A DNA stretch of 64,000 nt from Pedobacter sp. SYSU D00535. GTDB lineage: Bacteria; Bacteroidota; Bacteroidia; Sphingobacteriales; Sphingobacteriaceae. The stretch is taken from assembly GCF_017355855.1 (NCBI RefSeq), contig NZ_JAFEWD010000007.1, positions 1 through 64,000 of the forward strand, read 5' to 3'. The stretch's first letter is position 1, and every line of letters begins with the position of its first letter. A program made the translations under genes and the position numbers. The notes beneath the pieces were generated by a model, which did not search any database, was not told the origin of the DNA, and was given only the letters and a program-made list of their open reading frames with translations. Shown piece after piece: positions 56,321-64,000 of the stretch.

Positions 56321-56797
56321 ATGGAAAAAAAAGGCGTAAATTCAGAAATTGATAATCTGGATATCCAGATACTTTCCTTACTCATGGAAGATGCTACCAT
56401 TCCATACACAGAGATCGCTAAAAGGCTGATCGTGTCTGGCGGAACTATTCACGTAAGGATGAAAAAAATGCAGGACCTTGGAATTATCAAAGGTTCTAAC
56501 TTACTGGTTGATGCTCAAAAGATTGGCTATGATGTCTGTGCCTTTCTTGGTATCTTTTTAGAGAAAGGTTCCATTTATAAAGATGCGGTAGAAAAGCTGA
56601 GGAAAGTGAAGGAGATCGTGGAGTTGCACTACTGTACCGGCGCCTATAGTATGTTTGCAAAGATCATTTGCAGGGATACCAATCATTTGAGGGAAGTGTT
56701 GAATGATAGCATTCAATCGGTAGAAGGAATTCAGCGCACGGAAACGTTTATCTCTCTGGAGGAAAGTATCAAACGGCAGATCAGCCTGAACAGCTAA
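56321..56797 (+). CDS. Lrp/AsnC-family regulator
   Basis: This 158-residue regulator has an N-terminal helix-turn-helix (NLDIQILSLLMEDATIPYTE, then AKRLIVSGGTIHVRMKKM) and a C-terminal RAM ligand-binding domain ending FISLEES. Such proteins bind amino acids or related compounds. It sits divergently from the tRNA-like RNA and ends at a bidirectional terminator with pdhB. The target and ligand are unknown. Confidence 0.9.
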   Translation: MEKKGVNSEIDNLDIQILSLLMEDATIPYTEIAKRLIVSGGTIHVRMKKMQDLGIIKGSNLLVDAQKIGYDVCAFLGIFLEKGSIYKDAVEKLRKVKEIVELHYCTGAYSMFAKIICRDTNHLREVLNDSIQSVEGIQRTETFISLEESIKRQISLNS

Positions 56798-56820
56798 TAC
56801 AGCAATTGTTCACTCATAAA

Positions 56821-56855
56821 AAAACCCGGCTTGAAATTTCAAACCGGGTTTTATT
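56821..56855. terminator. Bidirectional terminator between lrp-like gene and pdhB
   Basis: Arms aaacccgg (56821-56828) and ccgggttt (56843-56850) enclose an inner tgaaatttca dyad, with T-rich DNA on both sides. Confidence 0.8.
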
Positions 56856-56869
56856 TTGAGTAGCAGTTT

Positions 56870-57856
56870 TTACTTTGCTACGTACAGTACATTTTTTACC
56901 GCTTTTACCACACGTTCTGCATTTGGTAAGGCCTCTTTAATTAAAGTAGGTGCATAAGGAAGTGGCGTATCCGCAGAAACAACTCTGGTTACCGGGGCGT
57001 CCAGATAATCGAAAGCATCCTGCTGAACTTTGTAGGTAATTTCAGTTGCGATGGAACCAAGTGGCCAAGCCTCTTCAACAATTACCAAACGATTTGTCTT
57101 TTTAACTGAATTAATGATTGTTGCATAATCGATCGGGCGAACCGTACGAAGGTCGATCACTTCAGCATTGATTCCCTCTTTTGTTAGCTCTTCAACAGCT
57201 GGGTTAACTACTCGTGAAAGCATTTTACCAAACGTTACGATGGTAACATCAGTTCCTTCTTTCACCACGTTCGCTTTGCCAATCTCGATGTAGTATTCCT
57301 CGTCAGGTACTAGTCCTTTATCGCCGTACATCACTTCTGATTCCATGAAAATCACAGGATCAGGGTCCAGGATAGACGATTTTAGTAATCCTTTTGCCTC
57401 GTAAGGAGTTGACGGTACAACAACTTTCAAACCAGGACAGTTAGCGTACCAGTTCTCGAAGTTTTGAGAGTGTTGTGCACCTAGCTGACCAGCATTTCCA
57501 GTCGGGCCGCGGAAAACAATCGGAACAGAGAAATGGCCGCCACTCATCGAGCGGATTTTCGCAGCACCATTAATTACCTGATCAATCGCTACCAATGAAA
57601 AGTTGAAAGTCATGAATTCAACAATTGGTCTTAAACCGTTCATTGCAGCGCCGGTAGCAATGCCAGCGAAACCTAGTTCAGCAATCGGAGTATCAATAAC
57701 ACGTTTAGCTCCAAATTCGTCAAGCATTCCCTGGGTTACTTTGTACGCACCGTTGTATTCGGCAACCTCTTCACCCATTATGAAGATCTTATCGTCTTTA
57801 CGCATTTCTTCGGTCATTGCTTCACGAAGCGCTTCTCTGAACTGTATTTCTCTCAT
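56870..57856 (-). CDS. pdhB: Pyruvate dehydrogenase E1 component, beta subunit
   Basis: This 328-residue transketolase-like subunit decarboxylates pyruvate with thiamine diphosphate as part of an alpha2beta2 E1. It shows REALREAMTEEMRKDDKIFIMGEEV, DTPIAELGFAGIATGAAMNGLRPIVEFMTFNF, GPTGNAGQLGAQHSQNFENWY and VVIPSTPYEAKGLL-type segments. It is a single gene with promoter and terminator; no alpha subunit gene is adjacent. A branched-chain 2-oxoacid dehydrogenase beta subunit is the alternative, but PDH fits better. Confidence 0.88.
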   Translation of the reverse strand: MREIQFREALREAMTEEMRKDDKIFIMGEEVAEYNGAYKVTQGMLDEFGAKRVIDTPIAELGFAGIATGAAMNGLRPIVEFMTFNFSLVAIDQVINGAAKIRSMSGGHFSVPIVFRGPTGNAGQLGAQHSQNFENWYANCPGLKVVVPSTPYEAKGLLKSSILDPDPVIFMESEVMYGDKGLVPDEEYYIEIGKANVVKEGTDVTIVTFGKMLSRVVNPAVEELTKEGINAEVIDLRTVRPIDYATIINSVKKTNRLVIVEEAWPLGSIATEITYKVQQDAFDYLDAPVTRVVSADTPLPYAPTLIKEALPNAERVVKAVKNVLYVAK

Positions 57857-57883
57857 TTTATGTTAAATCAATATTTTGGAACG

Positions 57884-57915
57884 CAAATATAAGGCAGTAA
57901 TGTTTGAAATCCAAC
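57884..57915 (-). promoter_or_regulatory. Promoter of pdhB
   Basis: On the minus strand GTTG (57915-57912) lies 20 bp before TATATTTG (57891-57884, exact TAnnTTTG). The start would be about 21 nt before the ATG. Confidence 0.5.
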
Positions 57916-58067
57916 CAGTAAAAAGCCCGTATTGCAACTAATTTAAGGTCTAGTATGCGGAAAATTTGAAAATGCGCTGCTTCTCATCGATGGAAGGTAC
58001 CTAAATAGCGAGTTTAACCTGATTGTATCAAAATTATTAGAAACGTACGCCTCCCATCCGCGCCAAC

Positions 58068-60950
58068 TTACCTCGCACACATCTCCCTATAGGGGCAGTA
58101 TCCGCAGTTCTCCACCTTTCCTGTATGGCTAAATGGAATATCAGGATTGAATAACTCCTCCAACAGGGTTTTGAGGTGTTCCTGAAAGCCGCCTTTCATC
58201 TCTTCCAAATGCTCAGCTTGCAGCATCGTTTTTCCTGCTCTTCCACCATTAAAAAATAAGGTGCCCTGATCCTTCATCTTCCGAATGATGTATAGGTTAG
58301 GCTCTACCCGCTGGGTCTTCTTCACCTGTTCATAAATGTATGTGTAGAACAAGGTCTGCACCATTGCTTTATTCTGGCGGTTTCCATCACGCTCGAACAA
58401 ATCATCCAGATAGCTGAACTTCACCTCGTCGCTTCCGGTTTTGTAGTCAACGATTCTGATTACGCCATCTTTTTCATCGACCCGGTCAATGATCCCGTAA
58501 AGGAGAACCTCCTGTTTATTGCCATTGATATCAATGGGGAAACGGTATCTGTAGTCCTTTTTATTCTCCAGCTCCACAATTCGAAAAGGAGCAACAGTTT
58601 CATCGTGCGTTAGGATCACATCCACATACTCCTCTACAATCCGTAGGATAATCTGCTGCATGCTGTTTGGTTGCCGTAGCACGCCTTTGTTTTTGAACAA
58701 GACCATCGACAATGCCTGTTTGCATAGTTGCGGAACGGCGGTCCTCTTTTCTTTTATTCTTTCGGCAGTAATAACTGGGTTTTGGGTGTGAAGTTCCTCG
58801 TAGAACCATTCCATCACCTGGTGCAGAACCGATCCTACCTGGTTTGCTTCCAGGTTCTCCGTAACTTCTTCCGGTTCCTTGATTTTTGCCACATATCTGA
58901 AGAAGAACTGTAAAGAGCAATTTAAATAGGTGGTCAGCGCTGTCGCCGATATCTTTTCGTCATCCCAGGTCCCTTTCGATTGAAGGAACTTTTGCAGTGC
59001 CGACCAGACCTTGCCTTTTTTCTCTATGACAATTTCCCTGATTGATTCAATCTGTACCGGCTGATGCTGGTAGTTGTATTCAAATCGGAAGTTACTTTCG
59101 AATTCTAACTGTCTCAAAAATCTGCTGGGCTCGCCGTTATTACTCTCATCGATCAAACTATTGTAGACCATACTTACTTCTTCCGATCGTTGTAGCAGCC
59201 GGTAGAAAAGGTAAGCAGCGATTGCATCCTGGTTTTCTAGTACCGGTAGGCCGTAAGTTCTTCTGATACTGTCCGGGATGAAGGTGGGAGATAAGCTAAG
59301 TTTGGGCAGCACCCCCTCGTTTACTCCTAGCATGATCACGTTTTCAAAGTCCAGACACCGACTTTCCAAGAGTCCCATTACCTGAATACCTCGTAGTGGC
59401 TCTCCCTCCAGGGGTACAGAAAGGCCCTGCAAAGTTTTTCTGATGAGTGAGAGGACAAATGTCAGCGGCAGCGACTGCTGGTAACTAGCCAGGCCGTCGT
59501 AGAGTAAATTGAGGTTTTTGCAAACTGCCATGATGAGGTTTGCCTCCAGTTGCTGTAGCTGCCCCTGTTTTTGGCGCTGCTCCAGAACAGCAGTAAGCAA
59601 AATGTACAAGGCGTCGATGGTTTGTAGACCCTCGTGCTTGACAGTAAAAAAATTGGGCGCAAGGGTGGAAGAAAAATGCAGTTCGGTGAGCGGAATCTCC
59701 ACCCATTGGTTATCCAGCATCCGCTTCAGCAGCAGGTCACGCTCCCTCTCCTGAACTCCGGTAAGCGGATGAGAAATAAAAGCCTGCACATCCCGATAGT
59801 AAATGCTGTCCTTTTTCTCTTTGTGCACCTGTTCCTGAATGCTTAACCACAGATCGATCAAGCCAAAAACAGTCGACTGGGCAAAAGGAAATCCCATGGT
59901 CACGTTCAGCTTTCCGGCTTCTTCCGGGACACTTTGCAGTAAGGGAAGAAGGAGTGTTTCATCTGCTATGATGATAGCTGTTTTTTCAGGATTATCACTT
60001 GCTAAACGAAGAGCTTCCGGATTCAGAAACTCACGCGTAGCTTTTGCCTGAGCGGCATGCCCCTGGGTCTGTACTACTTTTATGCGCTTTTGTCGCTGGC
60101 TTAATATAGCGGGAGGATCTCCTAAAGCGTTTATCAGTCCCGTTACGTTTAAATTTCGACGAATAAACAGGCCAGCTTCCTGCAGCTTGTCGTCTATGTA
60201 ATAGGCATCAGTATCGAAATAAAACAGAGCCCTGTCTTCGTCCTGCCACTGTTTGAATAGTTTCGCTTCTGCCCTGTTTAGCGCATTAAATCCTACAAAA
60301 ACCAGTTTTTTATATTGATTTGCGAATGCTCCGTTTTCCGGGACGTCAGCCAATTGCCGATAGAGCTGGGCCGTTGTACATTTCCCTTGTCGGTTTAATT
60401 CTTCGTGAAAGGCGTTGTACAAGCGTGGCATGCGCTTCCACAAGTCGATAAACTTTTGCTGATAACCTTCCTGTTTTTGTTTCGAGAATGACGCCCAGAA
60501 CTGCTCCAAAAACTGGTATTGTTCTTCGTTAAAGTGAGGAAACTGCTGCTGAATTACGGCAATGTCTTCCAGCTCGCAGAATAAGTCCTCAGCGCTTACC
60601 AGATCGTAGTCGATTTGCGAGAAGTCGTTCAGGATAATTTCCGCCATCGGGTAGAACTTATCCGGCGTTATGACTTCCCGTCCTTCTAACCGCAGCAGGC
60701 GATTAAATTCCTGATGGAGAACAAAGAACTGAGTGATGGGATCGGCGACCGTTAGCGACGATGATTTTGCAAAAAACTCTCCTACAGTAAAAAAAGCGGG
60801 ACTCCAGGAAGATTTACCGGCTAGTTCACCGAGATGTTTTTTGAGGAAAAGCACCGGGCGTTTATTATTAAATACGATTGCCACATCTTTCAGCTCGTCG
60901 CCGAAGCGGGCAAGTAGATCAGCTGCGACTTCCTGTAGGAATGATACCAT
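58068..60950 (-). CDS. AddB-like PD-(D/E)XK nuclease subunit
   Basis: This 960-residue protein resembles the AddB subunit of a RecBCD-type recombination helicase-nuclease. The N-terminal part is helicase-like but no Walker A motif is visible, as in inactive AddB motors. The C-terminal nuclease has GSVLHQVMEWFYEEL near residue 720, IRIVDYKTGSD near residue 840 and QNKAMVQTLFYTYI near residue 860. A four-Cys iron-sulfur set is made by TYLNCSLQFFF and the terminal CGYCPYREMC. It is 3 bp after the helicase gene, a paired addA-addB arrangement for repairing DNA double-strand breaks. Confidence 0.82.
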   Translation of the reverse strand: MVSFLQEVAADLLARFGDELKDVAIVFNNKRPVLFLKKHLGELAGKSSWSPAFFTVGEFFAKSSSLTVADPITQFFVLHQEFNRLLRLEGREVITPDKFYPMAEIILNDFSQIDYDLVSAEDLFCELEDIAVIQQQFPHFNEEQYQFLEQFWASFSKQKQEGYQQKFIDLWKRMPRLYNAFHEELNRQGKCTTAQLYRQLADVPENGAFANQYKKLVFVGFNALNRAEAKLFKQWQDEDRALFYFDTDAYYIDDKLQEAGLFIRRNLNVTGLINALGDPPAILSQRQKRIKVVQTQGHAAQAKATREFLNPEALRLASDNPEKTAIIIADETLLLPLLQSVPEEAGKLNVTMGFPFAQSTVFGLIDLWLSIQEQVHKEKKDSIYYRDVQAFISHPLTGVQERERDLLLKRMLDNQWVEIPLTELHFSSTLAPNFFTVKHEGLQTIDALYILLTAVLEQRQKQGQLQQLEANLIMAVCKNLNLLYDGLASYQQSLPLTFVLSLIRKTLQGLSVPLEGEPLRGIQVMGLLESRCLDFENVIMLGVNEGVLPKLSLSPTFIPDSIRRTYGLPVLENQDAIAAYLFYRLLQRSEEVSMVYNSLIDESNNGEPSRFLRQLEFESNFRFEYNYQHQPVQIESIREIVIEKKGKVWSALQKFLQSKGTWDDEKISATALTTYLNCSLQFFFRYVAKIKEPEEVTENLEANQVGSVLHQVMEWFYEELHTQNPVITAERIKEKRTAVPQLCKQALSMVLFKNKGVLRQPNSMQQIILRIVEEYVDVILTHDETVAPFRIVELENKKDYRYRFPIDINGNKQEVLLYGIIDRVDEKDGVIRIVDYKTGSDEVKFSYLDDLFERDGNRQNKAMVQTLFYTYIYEQVKKTQRVEPNLYIIRKMKDQGTLFFNGGRAGKTMLQAEHLEEMKGGFQEHLKTLLEELFNPDIPFSHTGKVENCGYCPYREMCAR

Positions 60951-60953
60951 TTC

Positions 60954-63900
60954 TTAAACTGCTTTCAACTCTTTTAAATATCCGTAGTACAGATATGCTT
61001 TAATATTTTTATAGCCCATTTCGGCTAGCAAGCCTTTGTACGCATCCACCTGATCGTAGTGCTGAGGCTTGGGCTCACCTGTGAATTTGAAGTCGATGAT
61101 TACTACTTCGTCTTTTCCAATTAGCACCTTGTCCGGCCGGTAGCTTTCGCCCCTGCCGTTGATGATGGTTTGCTCACTTAAACTCTCGTATGGTTTTTCC
61201 AGCAGGGCTTTCAAATCAGGCTGGAGGAGAACACTTTCAGCAAGGTCCAGAATCTCTTTTTCTTCTGATTGACGGAATAAACCTTCGGCCTGCATTTTTT
61301 TCAGCACATCCGGAAGCTCTTCAGTAATCCTCACCCGGGACAGAAGATCATGGAGAATGATCCCTCGTCTTTGCGACGTGTTTCCGCTAAGCAGGTCCAA
61401 TTGTTCGAACACCTTTTTGTCTGTCAAAGCATCTTCCAGCCTGTTTGACAAAGGGTAGGAACTGAACGACCACTTTTTTTCGATAAAGCGATCATCGTTC
61501 TCCGCTTTAGTGCCGGCAGATCTGATTTCTTTCACAACTGGCTCGTCGATCAGCAGCTCCACTTCATCAAACTCCACGTTCAACTCGGAGGCATAGGTTT
61601 GTAAGGGGCGAAAAATCAAATCTCCGGCTAAGGAAAACTGGTCGTCCTTTCCGGAAACCTGTGCAGGTGCAGAAATAAACAAGTGGTTCCTTGTACGTGT
61701 GGTAGCAACGTACAGCATGTTCAGCGCATCCATGTAGTTGAACAGCAGCTCTTCAAAATATGCTTTCGCGAAAGCCGATTGTCCCAGGCTTTTTTTATAA
61801 TGCACCGGAACGCTGTTGAGCATCGAGTAGGGTGTATGGAGCGCATCTACCCAGAAGATACTGTTGGACATCCCGTCCAGGTTCCAGCAACAGAACGGGA
61901 TCATCACCACATCAAAGGCAAGGCCTTTAGATTTATGGATGGTCATGACCTGGACAGCGTCACTTTGCTCTGATGAAGGCAATGCTTTTCTGGTGCCTTC
62001 CTCTTCCCACCAGTTTAAAAAGGAGCTGATGCCTCTTTCGCCCTGTTTGGTGAAGCTGCTCACCATATCGCGGAAAGCGATGAGGTAGGGCAGGTGAAGT
62101 TTTATCGTATCTAGTTGGTAAGCACCGATTAATTGCTCGATCAATTCGAAAAGCGGCAGTTGCTGCCAGCTCTGCCAATTTTTACAAAGCGCTTCGGGTA
62201 GATAGCCCGCAAGCTTTTCTGGCTCGGTACTGTTTAGCTTCAACCAGGTATCACCGTTCAGTTTAGTTTTAAGCTCCTTGTTGTAAAGGTGAATGCAGGT
62301 GGATTTGTACAGCGAGTTTTGGTCCCGCTTGGCCACCATCGCGTAAAGCGTATTAATTATTAAACGAACCGCCGAGTTGTTTGCAATAAGCAGTGCCTCG
62401 CCCGAAAGCACTTCGTAGGGCTTCCAGGGAGTGTTTACTCCCATTGCCAGATGTTGCTGTTCCCGCTGTTGCTGATCTTTCATCAAGGTTTCAATCACCG
62501 AACGTGCTTCGCCATTGCTTCTTACCAGGATACAAATTTGGCCGGCTTTATACCTGCCTGAGCTTATCCATTCGTTCAGTTGTTCAGCAAGTTTTTGAAG
62601 AGCAGCATCTTTACTCTCAGAACCTCGGGTGCGATTATCGGTAACCGGGATGAAGCTTACCTGCACACTGCCGCCAGCAGGGGTAGAAGGTGCTTTTTGC
62701 TGGTAGCTTTGCTCGTAGGCGCTGCAAATAATGTTATCCAAACCCTCGGTTCTCCACCAATTTTCAAACAGTTCTGCTCCCCCGTCTTCAATAACCTTTG
62801 CATTGATGTGATTTTGGAGGAAGGTTGGAGCATGCTTGAAAAGGAAATTATTAAACTCGATGATGTTGGCAGCGCTGCGGTAGTTCTCCTTCAGGCTGTC
62901 GTCCAGCACGCGCTGGTCGCCGATGTTTTTCTTTGCATGACTGTGAAGAATGCGCCAATCGCCGTTACGCCAGCGGTAGATGGATTGCTTTACATCTCCT
63001 ACAATAAGGTGATCAATCAGTTTTCCATCTGCTTCCGCGACAGCGTTCCTTAGCAGTGGAAGGAAATTAAGCCATTGAAACGAGGAGGTGTCCTGGAATT
63101 CATCAAACAGGAAGTGCCGGTAGCGATTGCCCATTTTCTCCCAAATAAAAGAAGGGTTGTCAATCTGCTCCGCTGTAATCCCACGAAGGAGATTTTGTGC
63201 GTCGCTTATCATGAGGGCCCCGTTCTCTTGGCGGTATTCCTTCATTAAACCGGCCATCTCCTGCATCAACCTCAAATAATAGAGGTTGGCATTCAACGCT
63301 TTTGCCATTTGGTACTGGGGCAGCTCTTTCCCGTAAAAATCGACCAGGTCGCGAAGAACAGGATTAAGCTGTGCGTATAAGGCTGAGATGTTGCCGTCCA
63401 TACCACCTTTTTGCCACTCTTCCGGCTCATCGATCATCTTCTGCAGTCCCGTGATTTTTGCATAGTCACCATCGGCGATCTTGGTAAGATTGTTTAAGGG
63501 AGATCTAGATTTTCCTTTAAGCATTTCGATCAGTACCCCCGACTCTCTGAAAATGTGAACAGCTTCTCTCGCCAGTTCCATTATCGCGCTTTCAAAATAG
63601 CTGATCAGTTCTTTAGTAAGCTGCTGAAGGTCTTTAAAAAGCGTATCCGGATCGTGCGACTTTAATGCTTCTTCAAAGGGATGGTAACGTTCTTTGAAAA
63701 TCTCGTCGGCCAGGTTTATCAGTGTTTCCCGGTAGTTCCAGCTTTTGTTGTCCCGCACCCGCTCTAAAGCGAGGTTAATGATCCACTGTAGCAGCTCCGG
63801 CTTTTTCTCGAGTTGGTCATTCAGTTTTGCCGCCAGTTCCCGCTTTACTTTGTCGGTATTCATTTCGAGCTTGTAGCCCGCATCGAGGCCGAGCTCGAAA

Positions 63901-64000
63901 GAAAAGCTGCGGATTACCTTCTGCACAAAGCCGTCGATTGTATTTACGGCAAAGCGACTATAATCATGTAAAATCCTCCTGTAAATGGCATGCGCTTTTT
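60954..64000 (-). CDS. AddA-like UvrD-family helicase-nuclease (cut by window edge)
   Basis: The frame is open to the right edge, so the N-terminus, with the Walker A motif, lies outside. The first residues visible read YSRFAVNTIDGFVQKVIRSF, typical of UvrD/AddA. Further motifs are FDEFQDTSSFQW (Walker B region), KQSIYRWRNGD, VMTIHKSKGLAFDVVMIPF, and ATTRTRNHLFIS. A PD-(D/E)XK nuclease domain closes the protein (VVIIDFKFTGEPKPQHYDQVDAYK). With the next gene it should form an AddAB-like complex. An internal GTG at 63926 is not the start. Confidence 0.85.
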   Translation of the reverse strand, partial: KAHAIYRRILHDYSRFAVNTIDGFVQKVIRSFSFELGLDAGYKLEMNTDKVKRELAAKLNDQLEKKPELLQWIINLALERVRDNKSWNYRETLINLADEIFKERYHPFEEALKSHDPDTLFKDLQQLTKELISYFESAIMELAREAVHIFRESGVLIEMLKGKSRSPLNNLTKIADGDYAKITGLQKMIDEPEEWQKGGMDGNISALYAQLNPVLRDLVDFYGKELPQYQMAKALNANLYYLRLMQEMAGLMKEYRQENGALMISDAQNLLRGITAEQIDNPSFIWEKMGNRYRHFLFDEFQDTSSFQWLNFLPLLRNAVAEADGKLIDHLIVGDVKQSIYRWRNGDWRILHSHAKKNIGDQRVLDDSLKENYRSAANIIEFNNFLFKHAPTFLQNHINAKVIEDGGAELFENWWRTEGLDNIICSAYEQSYQQKAPSTPAGGSVQVSFIPVTDNRTRGSESKDAALQKLAEQLNEWISSGRYKAGQICILVRSNGEARSVIETLMKDQQQREQQHLAMGVNTPWKPYEVLSGEALLIANNSAVRLIINTLYAMVAKRDQNSLYKSTCIHLYNKELKTKLNGDTWLKLNSTEPEKLAGYLPEALCKNWQSWQQLPLFELIEQLIGAYQLDTIKLHLPYLIAFRDMVSSFTKQGERGISSFLNWWEEEGTRKALPSSEQSDAVQVMTIHKSKGLAFDVVMIPFCCWNLDGMSNSIFWVDALHTPYSMLNSVPVHYKKSLGQSAFAKAYFEELLFNYMDALNMLYVATTRTRNHLFISAPAQVSGKDDQFSLAGDLIFRPLQTYASELNVEFDEVELLIDEPVVKEIRSAGTKAENDDRFIEKKWSFSSYPLSNRLEDALTDKKVFEQLDLLSGNTSQRRGIILHDLLSRVRITEELPDVLKKMQAEGLFRQSEEKEILDLAESVLLQPDLKALLEKPYESLSEQTIINGRGESYRPDKVLIGKDEVVIIDFKFTGEPKPQHYDQVDAYKGLLAEMGYKNIKAYLYYGYLKELKAV

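Overview
The window is typical chromosomal DNA of a Bacteroidota bacterium, most likely a Sphingobacteriales relative (Pedobacter/Arcticibacter-like). The evidence is a single-chain PurL, a three-subunit type B succinate dehydrogenase, tandem DUF3857 proteins, a DUF1800/DUF1501 pair, BlaI/M56-TonB proteins, hybrid histidine kinases, and many exact copies of the Bacteroidota -7 promoter box TAnnTTTG just upstream of genes. Most of it is housekeeping DNA; no prophage, CRISPR array or secretion island is visible. The only recognisable mobile DNA is a transposase orfA fragment cut by the left edge.

Layout. 1-162: partial IS3-type orfA. 0.37-11.2 kb, minus strand: purL, an ABC exporter, frr and pyrH, a DUF2279 protein, then tsf, rpsB, rpsI and rplM (transcribed rplM-rpsI-rpsB-tsf). 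11.6-15.9 kb: fatty acid desaturase, a beta-CASP metallo-hydrolase, and an autoregulated blaI/blaR1-like pair with two tandem operators over its promoter. 15.9-21.9 kb, minus: sdhB-sdhA-sdhC, an orphan pdeM-like phosphoesterase, and a DegP/HtrA protease. 22.1-24.9 kb, plus: dapF and aspS. 25.3-28.6 kb: LacI-type regulator, kduD and kduI (uronate catabolism). 28.9-39.7 kb: SNF2 ATPase, aat, two 643-residue DUF3857 proteins, a DUF1800/DUF1501 export pair and a TonB-C-terminal protein. 39.7-45.1 kb, minus: M23 peptidase, rbfA, hflX and a trpE-trpG-trpC operon. 45.2-54.6 kb, minus: a membrane protein and a four-gene signalling cluster ending in a 1919-residue HAMP-repeat kinase. 55-64 kb: MTHFR-like protein, an unusual tRNA-like RNA, an Lrp regulator, pdhB, and an AddAB-type helicase-nuclease pair running off the right edge.

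The most notable observations are not standard ORFs. (1) Ahead of trpE lies a short reading frame encoding MLDSLHTKIWWWQATACAG, with three consecutive Trp codons, followed by an intrinsic terminator whose 5' arm can also pair with the end of the frame: a classical translation-coupled trp attenuator. (2) At 56.07-56.18 kb an approximately 110-nt RNA folds into a cloverleaf with a Leu-like D arm, a normal T arm, a 41-nt variable region and an apparent GUC anticodon, with its own promoter and terminator. (3) Two 16-bp dyads exactly 20 bp apart overlap the blaI promoter. (4) A soluble hybrid kinase carries nine 92-residue HAMP-type repeats, like fungal Nik1-type kinases. (5) One of two equal-length tandem DUF3857 paralogues has lost the transglutaminase Cys and His.

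Functional links: the blaI and trp regions show cis-regulation directly in sequence. The four signalling genes are so tightly spaced that they probably form one operon. The last of these proteins to be made, with the small membrane protein after them, lies only 46 nt upstream of the trp leader, so read-through into the attenuator is possible.
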